Assembly (NCBI RefSeq): GCF_963966145.1
Contig: NC_091051.1
Location: 7,626,001 to 7,690,000 of the forward strand
Direction: 5' to 3'
DNA: 64,000 nucleotides
From: Tenebrio molitor
Lineage: Eukaryota; Arthropoda; Insecta; Coleoptera; Tenebrionidae
The translations under genes were made by a program, and so were the position numbers. Shown one piece after another: positions 8,863-21,800 of the stretch; within the stretch, counting starts at the first letter, position 1, and every line of letters begins with the position of its first letter. Below the pieces are notes generated by a model, which worked only from the letters and a program-made list of their open reading frames with translations, did no database searches and had not been told where the DNA came from.

Positions 8863-11800
8863 TTACTCGTCTTCATCCTCCTCGACTTCATCCTCATCAT
8901 CGTCCATTTCCTCGTTTTCAGGTACTGGGAGGGCCTGTGGAGCCGGCTGTTGTGGTTGCATGCTTGCATTATTCCTCTTTTTGTACGCAGTCATTTCCTA
9001 ACCAAACAATGCAACATCGATTAGGTTAGTTTTGTAAAAAAAAAATTGTTTTTCACAGACAACAGTAAAATTGAATGAAACATCTCATTTACTTTCTCGG
9101 TCTCGTACCCGATTTGTCTTCAGAAATAAAATGTGATTTAACTGCATTACTTATTACTTTAAAAGAAATGTCGGCTGTAAACTTGTACTGCTAAATACCA
9201 AATTCACCAAACTGTAAACATTTGTACGAATTTTTTGCCGTAAGAAATAGACAATCTCCCAATATAAACAATTATTAATCATGTAATATAATATCGAAGA
9301 TGAACATAGATTTTGCCATAACTACCGACGAGATTGTAGTCCATGGTAAAAAAAAAAAATGTATAGTGCATGCACTTTTGTTTTAGACCAGAGTAGGCTA
9401 TGGAAATTTGGCGAGTTGTATGGTACGACTGTGGCTGAATGACAATATAGATCATGTATAATATTTGAGGTTACACTTTCTTGTCAAAATTCATGACCAT
9501 GTAGCCAAGCATTATCATTTTCCAATTAACTACATAGTTTCGAGGACTCAATAATGTGTGTATTTAGTGATAAATGTAAATATTGCACAAATTTAAAACT
9601 AATTTACCTTAATACTTAATAATGTCAAATTTGACACTGGCAGTTCGAACAATTTTGATTTTGTTATTTTGACATAGCCCCGATACCAACATTTTAAAAA
9701 ATTAAAATAGCCTACTCTGGTCTAAAACAAAAATGAATGTATTATAATTATTTTTTTCATTCTCATTTCACAATTAATAGAATTCTGTCTTGAATATTGT
9801 TTTAAAATCAAATTCACGACTTGCTGTATTATAACCGCCTTGTTCAAAAGTGTAGTTTGAGTGATCCCCGCAGAGCGTTAGTAACGGGGTTTTTTTGGGG
9901 AAATTATTCATCTTAAGTTTTTGCCACCGAGAACTTTTTTGTTCAAATGTCTAAATTTGAAGTCAAAAAAACTCTTTATTTTTTTTGCTGCTTTGAAATG
10001 AAATTCGTGAATTTTTTCCTTATTGTTTGTTGTTTTTGTGTTATTGTTTTTTGTTACATTGCGTATTGATTATTATTTTTAGTGAAGCGCCCGTTTTATG
10101 GCGTCCTCATCGGCGGAAATGGGCTCTTCCTCGGAAACATTTTCATAATGCATTTTTAATGAAATGAACAGACCGGTTATAATACAGCAGGCCGTGACAA
10201 AATTCACATAAATGTCACAATTGCCAACTGACAGTTAAGTTACATCACATATTTCCAAAAATTGCTTTCAATAGCCGCCTCTTATCTTTTTATTTTGTGG
10301 TTTATACAGGGTGTTAGTAAATGGTTGGGAATTAATTTCGGGGGGAATTCCTTATGAAAAATGTGGCTTAAAACCTAAATAAAGTTTTTCGTTAAAATGA
10401 GTATTTTCTCAAAATTTTGGTTTTAAGCCACATTTTTCGTAAGGAATTCACCCTGAAATTTATTCCCAACCATTTACTAACACCCTGTATATTATAGTTG
10501 CGAGAAATAAATTTTGGCGCTCGATGTCATTCTTGGACAACGAAATGCTCAATTGTGAACCTGTGATAACTTAACATGTTGTGTGACATTTACTGTCATT
10601 ATTATGTAATGTATTTTACAAAATTATACTGACCAAACGAAACGTAAAAATATTCAAACAGAATTAATTGATTAATGAAATAATTTCAACTTAACGCTTG
10701 ACAATTCAATACTTATAATCCAAAGGGGAAAATTTTCAATTTGTGACACCACGAAATTTCAAAATAACATTGGCAGCCAACATGTATTGTTCCCGACAAT
10801 ACAACAAAACATGTGCCAAAAGTTAATCAATTAATATTTCTCTGTCAATTAGGAAACAATTTGGAAAAACTTTCATGGACTGACATAATTTAATAAAAAG
10901 ATAATTCAGTAAAAAAAATTAAATTGTAACGGAATTGTTACGGAAATCATTAAATTTATTTTATGAATCGTTTATTCAGGCAAACCCGAACTTACGAGCA
11001 CAAATCGTTCGAGAGAATACGTTTGTAATTTAATTGATTATTCTCAACAGTAATAATGTTAAATAATCTTCGTTAAAAGCACGATTTTGCATTCATTAGT
11101 TGAATAAATTGTCGCAATCATGTACTGTACATAAAACGGAAAATCGGAATTGTTCGTTACTTGAGCGTTCGGAAGTAGAGCATTGCCTGTAATAAGAAAC
11201 AAATAAAACTTCAAGACTGATCGCACAAATTGTGACAACTTTAAAAATACACCTCCAACATTCACCTTTAAAGCTTTTTACAGAAGACAAACATAGCCAT
11301 TTTGTTCATCACGTTGACAGCGACTTTGTTACAAATTGCACAAAATGGCGTAAATATCGATTTAAAATCTTTTTTTTTCCTAATATGTACACACACCAAG
11401 AAAAACTTATTGTACAGCATTATGCAACAGTCGTGTCAAAAACAGCGAAAAATTACCTTCTCGTAACGAGCCTTGTCCTTGTCAGCCAAAGCCTCATATT
11501 TGCCCTTAACTTCGGGCTCGGCATCGGCCCATCTTCTTCCCAATTCTTTAGCGATGTCACCGACACCGTACTCTGGATTTTGATTCTTTACTTTGGCGCG
11601 TTCATCGTTGCTGAACCAGAAAAATGCCGACCTTTAACACGAAAAAAAGGAACAAATCAAATCAAATCCGTCGACGATTTCGGTCGAATTGTACGAAGAA
11701 GAATATCAATTTGTTCCGAAATGGGATGACAAATTGTTTCGCTCATTTTCTACATGATCTGGCACAGGATTATAGCCGAGCAACTATGCATGCAGTTGTC

Positions 11801-14800
11801 GACTGATCAAACTGTGCAATAATTCCCAAAACACAAAAAAAGAAAACACTTACAACGAACGTTTGGGAGCGTTGGGATCTTTGATTTGCTTTCGTTTCTT
11901 GCCCCTTTGTTTCTCTCCTTTGGGAGGAATGTAGTTCTTCATTTCGTCGTCGTAACGTTTCTTATCGTTCTCAGCCATCTCGTGGAAACGCTTCTTCTCC
12001 TTATCCAACATGGTCTGTAACAAATAAGACACCATCAAATTAACATTTTCCCAATCGAATTGCACTTTTTAAAATATTTATTCTTTCAACACGGTAAAAT
12101 CTATAGCTCCGTGGGACTGCGCTGTCTTTAAATCGTTAAAGAACATAAAACATTCATGGATTATTGATGTCTACACCTGTAGCATTCAAAGCCAAAACTG
12201 TTATTTTCAATGAAAAATAAATTAATCCCGCTGCGTAACAATTATCAATATGAATGTATATACGCACACATTTATCGAAGTCTTTTGTTTCTACTGTGTT
12301 GCAGATATAATAATTTTCGATTAGTCAAATTCTGTGCGTGTTAAGTAATTTGATAATTTACTGGAACGTAATAAAAAGAAATTGTTGCGTTAGAAAATAA
12401 AAATAATTTCATTTTGTTTCGTTCGCGGCCAGACACAAACAACTTCGATAATGATATCAATGTGGAGGGAACGATCAATCTTAAGTACTTTAAGGACTAC
12501 TCAAAAGCAAAGTGCTGTTAGATCAGCGTGGTCAATAAAAATTACCGAATAATTGTCTGTTGCAAAAAAGTTATGGCATTTTTTGTGTTTTAAACGAGAC
12601 GTTTAAAACTAATGGAAGTACGTGAAGGGAAAAGGGTTCACGTACCCTCCTCGAATTCACCCTTTCTCATTCCACATCACCATTGATTTTCAGTCCTTGC
12701 AATATAAAGCGGCGCTTGCGTAAAATTCATATGTACGCCTTTATAATTTCGTACATAAATTCTCTGAACCCCAAGTTATCTCGAAGAGATAACGTTAAAG
12801 AAAAATCTGTGGAAACACTCGATGTGGGCGAATTACAACAATAAAACAAAAGAAAAAGTGGTGGAGGTATTAAAAGAAAAACTGTCTTTCGGTGTCTGTC
12901 GATCGGGCTGATGCAAAATGTACGCGGAGGGTTGTCCAGGGTTGGGATGGGATCCCAGCCGGACGAGAAAAAAAAATCCGAAAAACATCCCTCCTCCCGT
13001 CCCCATAGTTGGTTTTAACCGTTTGGCGAATTCGAGTGTCGATTTGAATAAATTTAAAATCGTACGGGGCAAGCCGGCAACAACGCGACCACCGTCTTTC
13101 TGTGTGCTGCAGATGCGGACCCGAAACCTGTTTACCTTCGCCAAGAAACGAGATGGTAATATAACTCTCCTCGGGCACTGTAGGCTGGATCCCAGAAACC
13201 GGGGTGAGAGCCGTAAAATCGCTTTTTACAACCAAATTCAATGGCCGGGATCGGCCATAAAGGACGGCCGAAATTAAAATTAAATCGTCCCTTGCACAAA
13301 TATTTCGCACTCTTATTTGTTCATCGACGAATGATTAATAACGCTCCGAATTTTTTTTCGTTGCCGAGCAAAAACAATGAATAGCAATTTTGACAAACCA
13401 GAAACGATTTTTTTCCGTAAAGGTTAATGGCATACAGGTCTCATGGTCATTAAATTGCCGGTGAAAAAATATTGCCCCCGGGCCGTGATGAAATTGGTCG
13501 CTCCGACGAGATTTTCCAGGAGATTTTTATGAATGGGCACGACGGCGGCTCAAGAAAAATTCGACGTCGTCTGGAGGCGGCGCCGTCGTTTGCGGCCAAA
13601 AGCTCACATGCGAGAGCTTTTCATGTCGCCACGAACTTTCAAAGAACTTATTATGTTTGGAGATCATTCCAGTTTGCACGACAAATTTCCAACTCCAACC
13701 AAATTAATTCCATTTCAATATCTTTTTCTCACAGAACATTTGGCCAGCAAAAAGATGAAATAACTTTTTTGCAGAAAACGTGACCACAATTAGTTATAAT
13801 TACATACTACATTGTTTAACATTTTCAAATCTACAACGTTGCACACTTCGTATTTCATCATATTTGATACTTGCTCGTTCGTTCGCGAAAAAAATCTCCT
13901 TTGACTAATCAATTAAGTAAAACAAATTCGTCAAAAGAAACGATTTGTTTTTATTTACGTCTAGTAAAAATTCATGTTAATATCTGAAATGTATATGTTT
14001 CCAAAATATTAAAGACACCAAAGTAAAAATTGCAACAGAATTTCTGCAGAATTATTGTACGCGACTGAATCATGATACAAACAAACTGATGCCACTTTTG
14101 GGCGAACAAAAAAGCAATCGTTTCGCGTGCACCTTTGAAACATTACTTTCAAACTTTTCTCCGGCAGAAAAACATTAAAAGTTTGCCGTAAAGTTGACGG
14201 CGTCTCTTAGGGCGTCGAAGTTGGAGGCGAAGTTATCGCGTCGACTCGTCGGCAAAATTTTCGAAATCGTGCAGTTTCAACGTGGCACAAAATTTTAAAG
14301 ATTCGGCCTTGAAACGTTAGCCTAACCGACAAAACAAATGATCTTACCTTCCACCTCTCGGCGCATTTTTTCGAGAACTCGGCGAAGACGACATTCTCTT
14401 CGGGATGTTTCTTCTTGTGCTCCTCCCTGCATGTCTGCACGAAGAAAGCGTACGCGGTCATGCGGCCCCTGGGCCTCGAATCAGCCTTTGCACGTGGCAT
14501 TCTGCCTTTAATCGCGTTCGGTGCTAGTACAGTCGTCACCTGCTGATGCTGTTGTGGATGGTGGTTGTTTTGCTGTTGCTGCAATTGCTGTTGCTGCTGT
14601 TGCAACTGTTGTTGCTGTTGGATTTGCTGCTGTTGCAACTGCTGCTGCTGTTGTAACTGCTGTTGTTGTTGCTGCTGCTGTTGTTGCAACTGCTGCTGTT
14701 GCTGCTGCAATTGCTGTTGTTGTATCTGCTGATGCCTGGCCTGAGCTTCGGCTATCGCTTGGTGGTGGTGTTGGATCGCAGCTTGCTGAGCTTCAACTTG

Positions 14801-17800
14801 CTGTCTTTGCACCTCCTGCCTGTGGACTTCCTGTTGGTGGCGTTGTTGCGCCTCCTGATGCCGCTGTTGGGCCTCCTGTTGTTGGTGCTGTTGCCTTTGC
14901 GCGTCTTCTTGTCTAGCCTGAACTTCCGTTTGCTGAAACAATCGATACGGAGATTCGCATTATTGGAAATGAAATTCGAACGTGTCAACCCCGTCGCTCC
15001 GGAATGATACGAAAAATTTGAATAAGAATTCTAATTAAGCGAGGAGATTAATTAAAATACTCTGGCAGGTTTGTGCCGGTCAATTATTTCGTTCTCGGGC
15101 GCACCCAAGATGAGACCACCTGTCCTGACCTCCAATGTGCGGCCGGCGATGCTTGTAATGACCCCAACTGAGGGGCGTCATTATGCAGTACTTCACTAAC
15201 GAACCTAGAATATCCTTTATGGTACTAAAGCGTCCGACGAGAAGATCCATTACACGCTTAATTCTATTGTTAACATAAATTGTCAAATCGATCTCGCGAT
15301 AGAATTGCTAAATAATTGTTGTTAACACACCCCCATTCACTTTCGTCGCCATTATTCCAACGTAAACGTAAATCCTTGATACTTGTATACATTTTTTTTA
15401 AACGATACTGGAATATCCTGTAGTTTATGAAATTATAGGTACAACGTCTGCACGAAAAAACTGGTTTCGGGTCAGGTTTGGGCATTATTGACCGAACATA
15501 AATTAATAATTTCGTACCAGTTAATTTTTCTGCTGTTGATGAAGCTTACGCCATAATTCATTAATTTATAATATTTTAACGTCACGATTTCTGCTATAAT
15601 TTTAGGACAATTTTTTACGGCGTCAAGGCCAGTATCGAGTTCAACCCAACAAAATGTCAGCGTTTCAAACACGAACCACATTTTAAGAAATCTAAGCAAT
15701 CAATCTAAGAAAAATCTTTTTGACAGCCACCTCAAGCTGTGACGCCACACTTCAACTCGGAATTTCCCACAATAAATTACGCCGAAGACTAAAATCACCA
15801 AGGTTTTTAGAAATTCAAAAAAACATCAAAAAATTATCAAAACTAATATGTAAATGTACACAAAGATATATCTTGTTAAGTTAATCGAGCAATTTGCATA
15901 TTCAATTTCGTACCATTTTCACTCCAATATATTAATTTAAATACAGAACAAACGCCAATGCGTTGTTTAAATCATCGGTAAAAAAACTACCAATTCATTT
16001 TAAAACTATGTATTGTAATTAAATGTCTTGCACACATTTACATTTAAAAATGTCGGTTCAACTAACACGTAACGCAACGTAACACTCGCTTAGCGCCACT
16101 AGTTTCTGAATTGATTGATAAATATACAATTGATGATGTTATACGTAAGAAAAATTCAAACTAGTTTAATAGACACGATATATTCTCTACCGGAATTTCT
16201 ACTAAAACCAAGAATTAATTATTTACGTACGACTTAAAAAAAAACATTCAGTTTATCACAACTTAAATGACACTACGATTACACCTTTTTTTATAATTAA
16301 GATAATTTCCACCGATAATTGCGATCAAAAGTTTCTAATTTAAATAAACTTGTAGATTACAAATGCAACATTTTTTATTTTCTAATGTATGACTTCATTA
16401 TGTCGATTGTCTAAAATAATATGTCTTGTTAATTTGAAAAATAAATTCCCAAGATATTCGCGTATAAATGTTTAACTATATGACCCCCCAACTTCTGTTT
16501 AAATAAATTAAGTTCCAACGACCATTACATGTTTTTTAAGAAAAATGTATATTTTTGCATATTTTTAAATAACGTGTTATACAAATCCTAAACTTTTTTT
16601 TTTTTAATAAAAAGTAGAATTTTCTTATACAAAATATATTGTAACTAAATATTTATCCAATGAACTAGACTGCCTGTTTTTATATCCGGCACATAAAACG
16701 ATCCCCGGTTTTGCAATGTTTTTGTGGTTTTTACGGTAACAAACAATTTCGACTTGAAACCTTCCATCTAATATTTTCAATCAGAATCTATTGACTCGCT
16801 AATGACCAAAACAATCACAAAGAAAAAAATAATTTAGCCACATTTATGTTTCGTTGTTAAACTCAATTATTTTTACTTTTCTTTTTGTGTGACTTTTCGT
16901 CGAAATTAATTTCGCACTTAAAGTTTTTAATGTTTTCTTTTTTTAAAATCAAAAAAACAGTACGATGAAACACCTATCACAGGCTTAACCACAAGAAAAC
17001 GATGATAATGCAGTTCATTTGGTAAAAAAAAAAGAGATTTGAATGCTGCGTCATCTAATGTACAACAATATGTAAAAAACAAAAACTCATTCTTCGGCCA
17101 TTAAAAATGTTAAGAACAGACATAAACTACATTGGTGTGGAGGAAATGCAAAATTTTCTACAATATGACAACCCATTATTTGAGAATTCATATTTTCTTA
17201 AACTTAGAAAGTAAACGAGTAACATTTCCGAATCTACTTCTCCACAAGGAAACACGAAAATAACTTATCTCTTGCTCTGAATTTACTAACACATTTTTGT
17301 ATTTTCTGGAAATTCAGGATATCTCTCTCGTAATTGAAATATTTTTTTTATATTATCGTATGCTTTAAAAAAAAAAACATGATCAACAGCGGTTGTGAAG
17401 AGCAAACCATCGAAAATCAGTAGCCACAGATCTAAGATTGACATAACCTAACTTTGAACGTATGAATTTGACATTTCTAGTGCTATCGGACCGTTTTACG
17501 GAATGGCGAGGCGCCTCGATCAAATGTTGGCAACGATGACTCATTCATCTAGGAATCGTTTCAAACTGAACAATTTTTGATCTTCGTTCACCTAATAAAG
17601 ACATTTGCGACTAGATTACTCAAGTTAAACCGTACGTGTTTTCAAATTGTTTGTTGTTTGCAGTGGCCCTTGATCATAAATTCTTTGAAACATATGGCAT
17701 TACAGATCTACAATCTAATCCTGGTACTCGCCAATCTCTAACTCGAATCTTCGGCAATTATTTCTACAAAATGACGAACACCTGCTAGGGGGTTCAAATT

Positions 17801-18869
17801 TCTAAGGTGGCCCGTTTATTTAATGTTATCACCGGAAGAGGGCGTTGATATTTTTTTGAATTCAATGCAGACCTAGGCGATGATTCTTTGGGAACCGATT
17901 AGTTTTTTTGGCAAACAAAAAATTTGGACCCTTCCGAGCGAGCAGCTTCATTCCTTATTTTTGCAAAACATGATTCCGATATGTCGCTTTCTTTTAATCG
18001 TTTAAACGTCGACGTTGACTCCGAAGTGCGATGGTGGCCATAAAAATATGCACTTCAATTTGCGAGACGTTAACAAATGGTCGTGTTTTAAAAAAAAATC
18101 AATAAGAGAAAAGAAAATTTGAATGACACGACACACGTGGTTATAAAAATGAAGTATTAGAATTTTAATGAATTTATTCGGTAGGTTTTCCTGAAGAGGT
18201 CGGTCGTAATTTACGATGGGGAATTCGGAATCCTGATAAAGGAGAAATCGTGGAGACAAAGAAAGTCCGCCTATAAAATTCGGTGTAAAACCGGCGGCAG
18301 GGCCGGGTGGAAGATTGCTTGGGTGTACGCGGGTATAGCCGAGGGTCAGAGACAGGTAGGCGGATTAGCCTCCAGAGCCGGGGGTTCGGCCGGCATTTAC
18401 GTACCGGGGGAGGGGGAGTCTGTACAGGTGGCATGGTCTGTTGTTGCTGCTGCTGCTGTTGTTGCTGTTGCAAATTTTGTTGATTTTGTTGCATATTCTG
18501 TTGTTGCATCGCGTGCATCGCATTGTCCATGGTCGCGGGTGGATACCACCACTGCGTTTGGGGCGGCGCGGGCGCCCCGGCCGCGTTGCCGCCCGCCAGT
18601 CTGTAGTCGTAGCCGCCGCCGCGTGCCGTCGTGCAGACGGTGGTGGCGGCGGGACTCTGAAAGCTGCTCGCCATCTTATAAGAGAACAGCTGGTGATGGG
18701 TGGTCTGGGGGCCGGTGCTGGTCGCGTCGTGCTGCTGCACCATGTGCTGCTGCTGCTGCTGTTGCAGCAGGTGCTGGTGGTGCTGCAGCTGCTGGTCGGG
18801 GGCGGGGGCGGCGACGACGCCGGGCCACCACATCGAGTCGCCCCAGGCGCCGCGATGCTGTTCCGACAT
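8863..18869 (-). CDS. dsp1: Dorsal switch protein 1 (HMGB family), 5 coding exons, 506 aa
   Basis: Dsp1 is a nuclear HMG-box DNA-bending protein. In Drosophila it works with Dorsal as a co-repressor and with Polycomb/Trithorax response elements. Exons, read on minus: 18869-18405, 14932-14348, 12014-11854, 11631-11457, 8997-8863; the sum is 1521 nt and all junctions are GT-AG and in phase. Residues 1-155 are low complexity with the conserved islands QLFSYKMASSF, GYDYRL and QWWY. Residues 156-300 are almost pure Gln/Glu/His. HMG box A (about 304-378) begins RPRGRMTAYAFFVQTCREEH and is split by an intron after ERWK. A basic linker (RGKKRKQIKDPNAPKRS) leads into box B (about 396-470, SAFFWFSNDER). 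The C-terminus is an acidic tail of 18 residues. The start at 18869 is the first ATG of the open exon. Introns of 2.3-3.5 kb hold MITEs and GC-rich patches. Identification is very secure; the 5' UTR is not resolved. Confidence 0.93.
9377..9732. mobile_element. MITE in last intron of dsp1
   Basis: Inverted ends of about 25 bp (TTTTGTTTTAGACCAGAGTA followed by GGCTAT) lie at 9377-9401 and 9708-9732. The interior of about 300 bp is non-coding. No target duplication is obvious, so the superfamily is open. Confidence 0.75.
10307..10487. mobile_element. Short palindromic MITE, CAGGGTGTTAG ends, TA target
   Basis: A 181-bp foldback with ends CAGGGTGTTAGTAAATGGTT and its complement, flanked by TA on both sides. 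The arms (..GGAATTC.TTA.GAAAAATGTGGCTTAAAACC) continue to a short loop near 10395. It lies in the last dsp1 intron. Just after it, at 10498, TGCGAGAAATAAATTTTGGC resembles the end of the 42890 element. Confidence 0.85.
12840..13700. other. GC-richer block inside dsp1 intron, no exon recognised
   Basis: Compared with the surrounding AT-rich intron, this block is clearly richer in G and C and gives several overlapping ORFs of 76-146 codons on both strands. None has a recognisable motif, and ORFs on both strands at once suggest base composition rather than coding. It could hold an enhancer, an alternative promoter or an unrecognised alternative exon. Confidence 0.35.
14933..18404 (-). other. First coding intron of dsp1 (3.5 kb)
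   Basis: The intron runs from donor GTACGTAAAT (reading down from 18404) to acceptor TTTCAG ending at 14933. Both flanking exons are in phase 0. The content is AT-rich with no recognised element. Minus-strand ORFs of 68-75 codons at 15080-15699 have no known features and overlap each other, so I do not call them. Confidence 0.5.
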
Positions 18870-21800
18870 GGCGCTCTACGATTCGAGGGAGAGAAAGGGG
18901 TGCGCTGCCGCCCCTACAACGATCACCATTCACCACACGGTCAATAGCACTAGCGCCTGAACCATCCTCGAGCGTCGCGACGCTCACCACCGCACCGCGA
19001 AAAACGAAAACAAAAAAATTACGCACACACGCACGCACACCACCGACACTTGAACACCAACCTATACACGAGACGAAGAAATTTCGGTGTGCGCGCCTCG
19101 ACAACCGCTTGATGAAATCTGGCAACACGGAGAAGAACAGCGAGGGACGCCAATACCGGCGGCGGATGCAGCGCCCTCACACGCAGCGGAGCCGGTTCGA
19201 ACTACGGCCGGCATTCGCCCTCTCCCCCGGACCCCTCCGCCAACCAGCCGGAACCGACGACCGGTCGGGTCGGAGACGGCGAACCCCGAAGGGCGCAAGC
19301 GCAGGATCAGCGGCAACAAAACTGTTTTGGCGCCACGAAAACGACAAAATTTTCAAAAAAAGTTACGTAATTCGACTTGAAATTCGTCATCATGAAAATT
19401 ACAAAAGCGAAAAACCCATTACGTCAATTTTCAGTCGTTTATAACAATTAAAGTGAAAAAACAAGATCTAGAAAAAATGCACGAAACGAAAAGTTACCGT
19501 CTATTGATTTCAAGAATTACTCTAAAAGTATAAATCCCATTTGTTCATAAATCTGACTGACTTAACGGCACTTGTGTAAAAATGTAAAAAAAAAAATGAT
19601 AGCCTGATACTTGCTGCTTTTGTTTCTGTTAACGTATGGTGGCAGCTTCAGCAGATGTCAAACCATACTTAGATTGCACGCCATTTTTATTTGGCGAACA
19701 ATGATGTGAATTATTTAATTTGTCGATAAACGTGAGTTTTCCACTAAGAAGAGTGTGGCACAAGTCACATGATGGTTTTTCCTTTAAATTGACTATTTCT
19801 TTTACAACAAATGATCGAAGTTAGGTTACATATTTTAAGGAAATGTCAAATTACGAGTATGTAATTAAAAATCAAGCAATAATTACGTAAGAACATTGTT
19901 CTTTCGTGAAAATTGTCACAGAAAAATTTACGGCATAACATTAGTATCTTTTCCAGCATTTATAATGTTTGCATTACAGATTTCATGTAAACTAAAAATT
20001 TCAGTTTTGGTAGTAAGACTAGATTCCACTTCATTAAGTGTTCAATTTTTATTTCAAGTTGCACTATCAAACTGTTTTTCTCTTTGTTCTTAACGAATCT
20101 AGTTAAAAAAAATAACAACACATACCTATGGCTGAAGATTATTTAAGCTTGTAGGTATTTCCCATTTTCAAAATTGTTTCAAACATTTTAATACGCAAAT
20201 TATAGAGGAACTTTCAATTACATTGGAATCCCATTTTCTTATCTTTTTTAAAGTTTGACAACACTCTCTCAACCAATGAACACAAAACACAACGTACCTT
20301 TGAAGATTCACTTTGTTGTTGGTGGTCAACAATTTATTTAGCAATGTAATATTACTTGTTTCCCCACCAACAGATAAACACTGTTAGCATTTTCACAATA
20401 ATATCCTTAGAATTCCTTTAATTTTGGACGTATTTAAGATTTCAAGCTTCTTTCCAAAAATTTAGATCTCAATGGATTCAAATTTATTTATGGTCTCTCA
20501 TCAAATACATTTTAGTGTCAACAACTTTGAAAATAGATAACAAAAAATAACAATCAATTTACGTTCATAACAAAAACGTAACAAAAGATAAATGCATAAA
20601 TTTGATTTTGTATTACAAAACTTTTGCGATAAGAAAAATATAGACAAATGGTTCCACCAGTATTCGAGTTTTATAAAGTATGTGGTAAAAACAGACTTTC
20701 CCTGTATCTCATTATCTCTATCAACTGAAATCTTATCGTTGACATACATTTTGTCAATACTCTTAAAAATACGTTACAAACAGATTACGTTTTTATAGAA
20801 TTTCTAAGTAAACTGTTTACAGATCCATCCTACATTTTATTTTAATTCAAAGTTGGATGCTATTGCTTGAAAAAAAATAACAAAAAACATAATTGTTTTT
20901 AATAAATTGACTATCAAGAAAAAAGCTTGATTACTTTAACAAAATAATTAATTGCCAACAATTTGTTTGTTAATAAAAAAAGGTAAAGATGTGTTACGTC
21001 GTAATTAAATAAACATGATATTGACGTGCCTAAAAAAATGTTGAGAATGACTGGCGGCGTTCGTTTGTCGCGTCCGCATGTGACGTCCCAAATTAAAAAA
21101 ATTACAACGTCACCAATTAGCTCCAATTAAAGTCCAGGTGGGGCGACAACGCCGGCGAAACCCGCAAAAAAGCAAAAATCTCTTTAATTAACGAAATCAC
21201 GTTGTCGGAAACCCTCCACCGGCCACCCATCGGTCCGATTTTGAACTTTTAATTAGAAAATTTTAATTAATTAAAAACGCGCATGCGCACCAAAAAAATC
21301 GGCCGACGTATACACATTTATCAGGCTCCCGGTATCCGTCTGCCCCTTCCGCCGCCTCACCCGCCACCGGTCAATAAGACGCCGAAAACGCTCCCGGGCT
21401 CGCCGCCTCCAGCCCGAACAATTAACTTCCTCCGTCCGCTTCATTAATTCCTCACATATTCCCGAAAAGTGCGAGACCCGATGGGCGTGTGTCTAAAAAC
21501 GCACGCATTTCGAATTTTATTGGGAACAGTGACGTCACCATAATTAGCACCGCATTAACTCTAGTTGCCGTGTGGAACGGAGGCGAACGGCGATCACGTG
21601 ACGTGCCAAAATGGCCGATGCCGTCCTTAATTAAAAAGGACAAATCGAAGGGTAGCCGCGTAAATTCCCGCCAATTTCACGGCGGCGTCGACCCGCTTGA
21701 TTTATTGCCCTCGGTGGTCGCAAAGCTGCACGAATTGACCCAAATTGGCGGGATCGGCCCTCCGTTGCCGTTATTTTTTGAATTAAAAAAGTATCTGGGA

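Noticed and set aside
11232..11729. 165-codon plus-strand ORF
   Set aside because: It overlaps dsp1 exon 4 (HMG box B) in antisense, with no features of its own.
14521..15007. Plus-strand Ala- and Leu-rich ORFs of 114-131 codons
   Set aside because: They are frames of the antisense strand of the dsp1 polyglutamine exon.
15080..15699. Three overlapping minus-strand ORFs inside a dsp1 intron
   Set aside because: No splice-compatible conserved motif; Dsp1 is complete without them.
18323..19444. 373-codon plus-strand ORF
   Set aside because: It is antisense to dsp1 exon 1 and its GC-rich 5' flank. The Ala/Val/Arg-rich composition is the complement of CAG/CAA repeats, and the opposite strand gives an excellent Dsp1 match.
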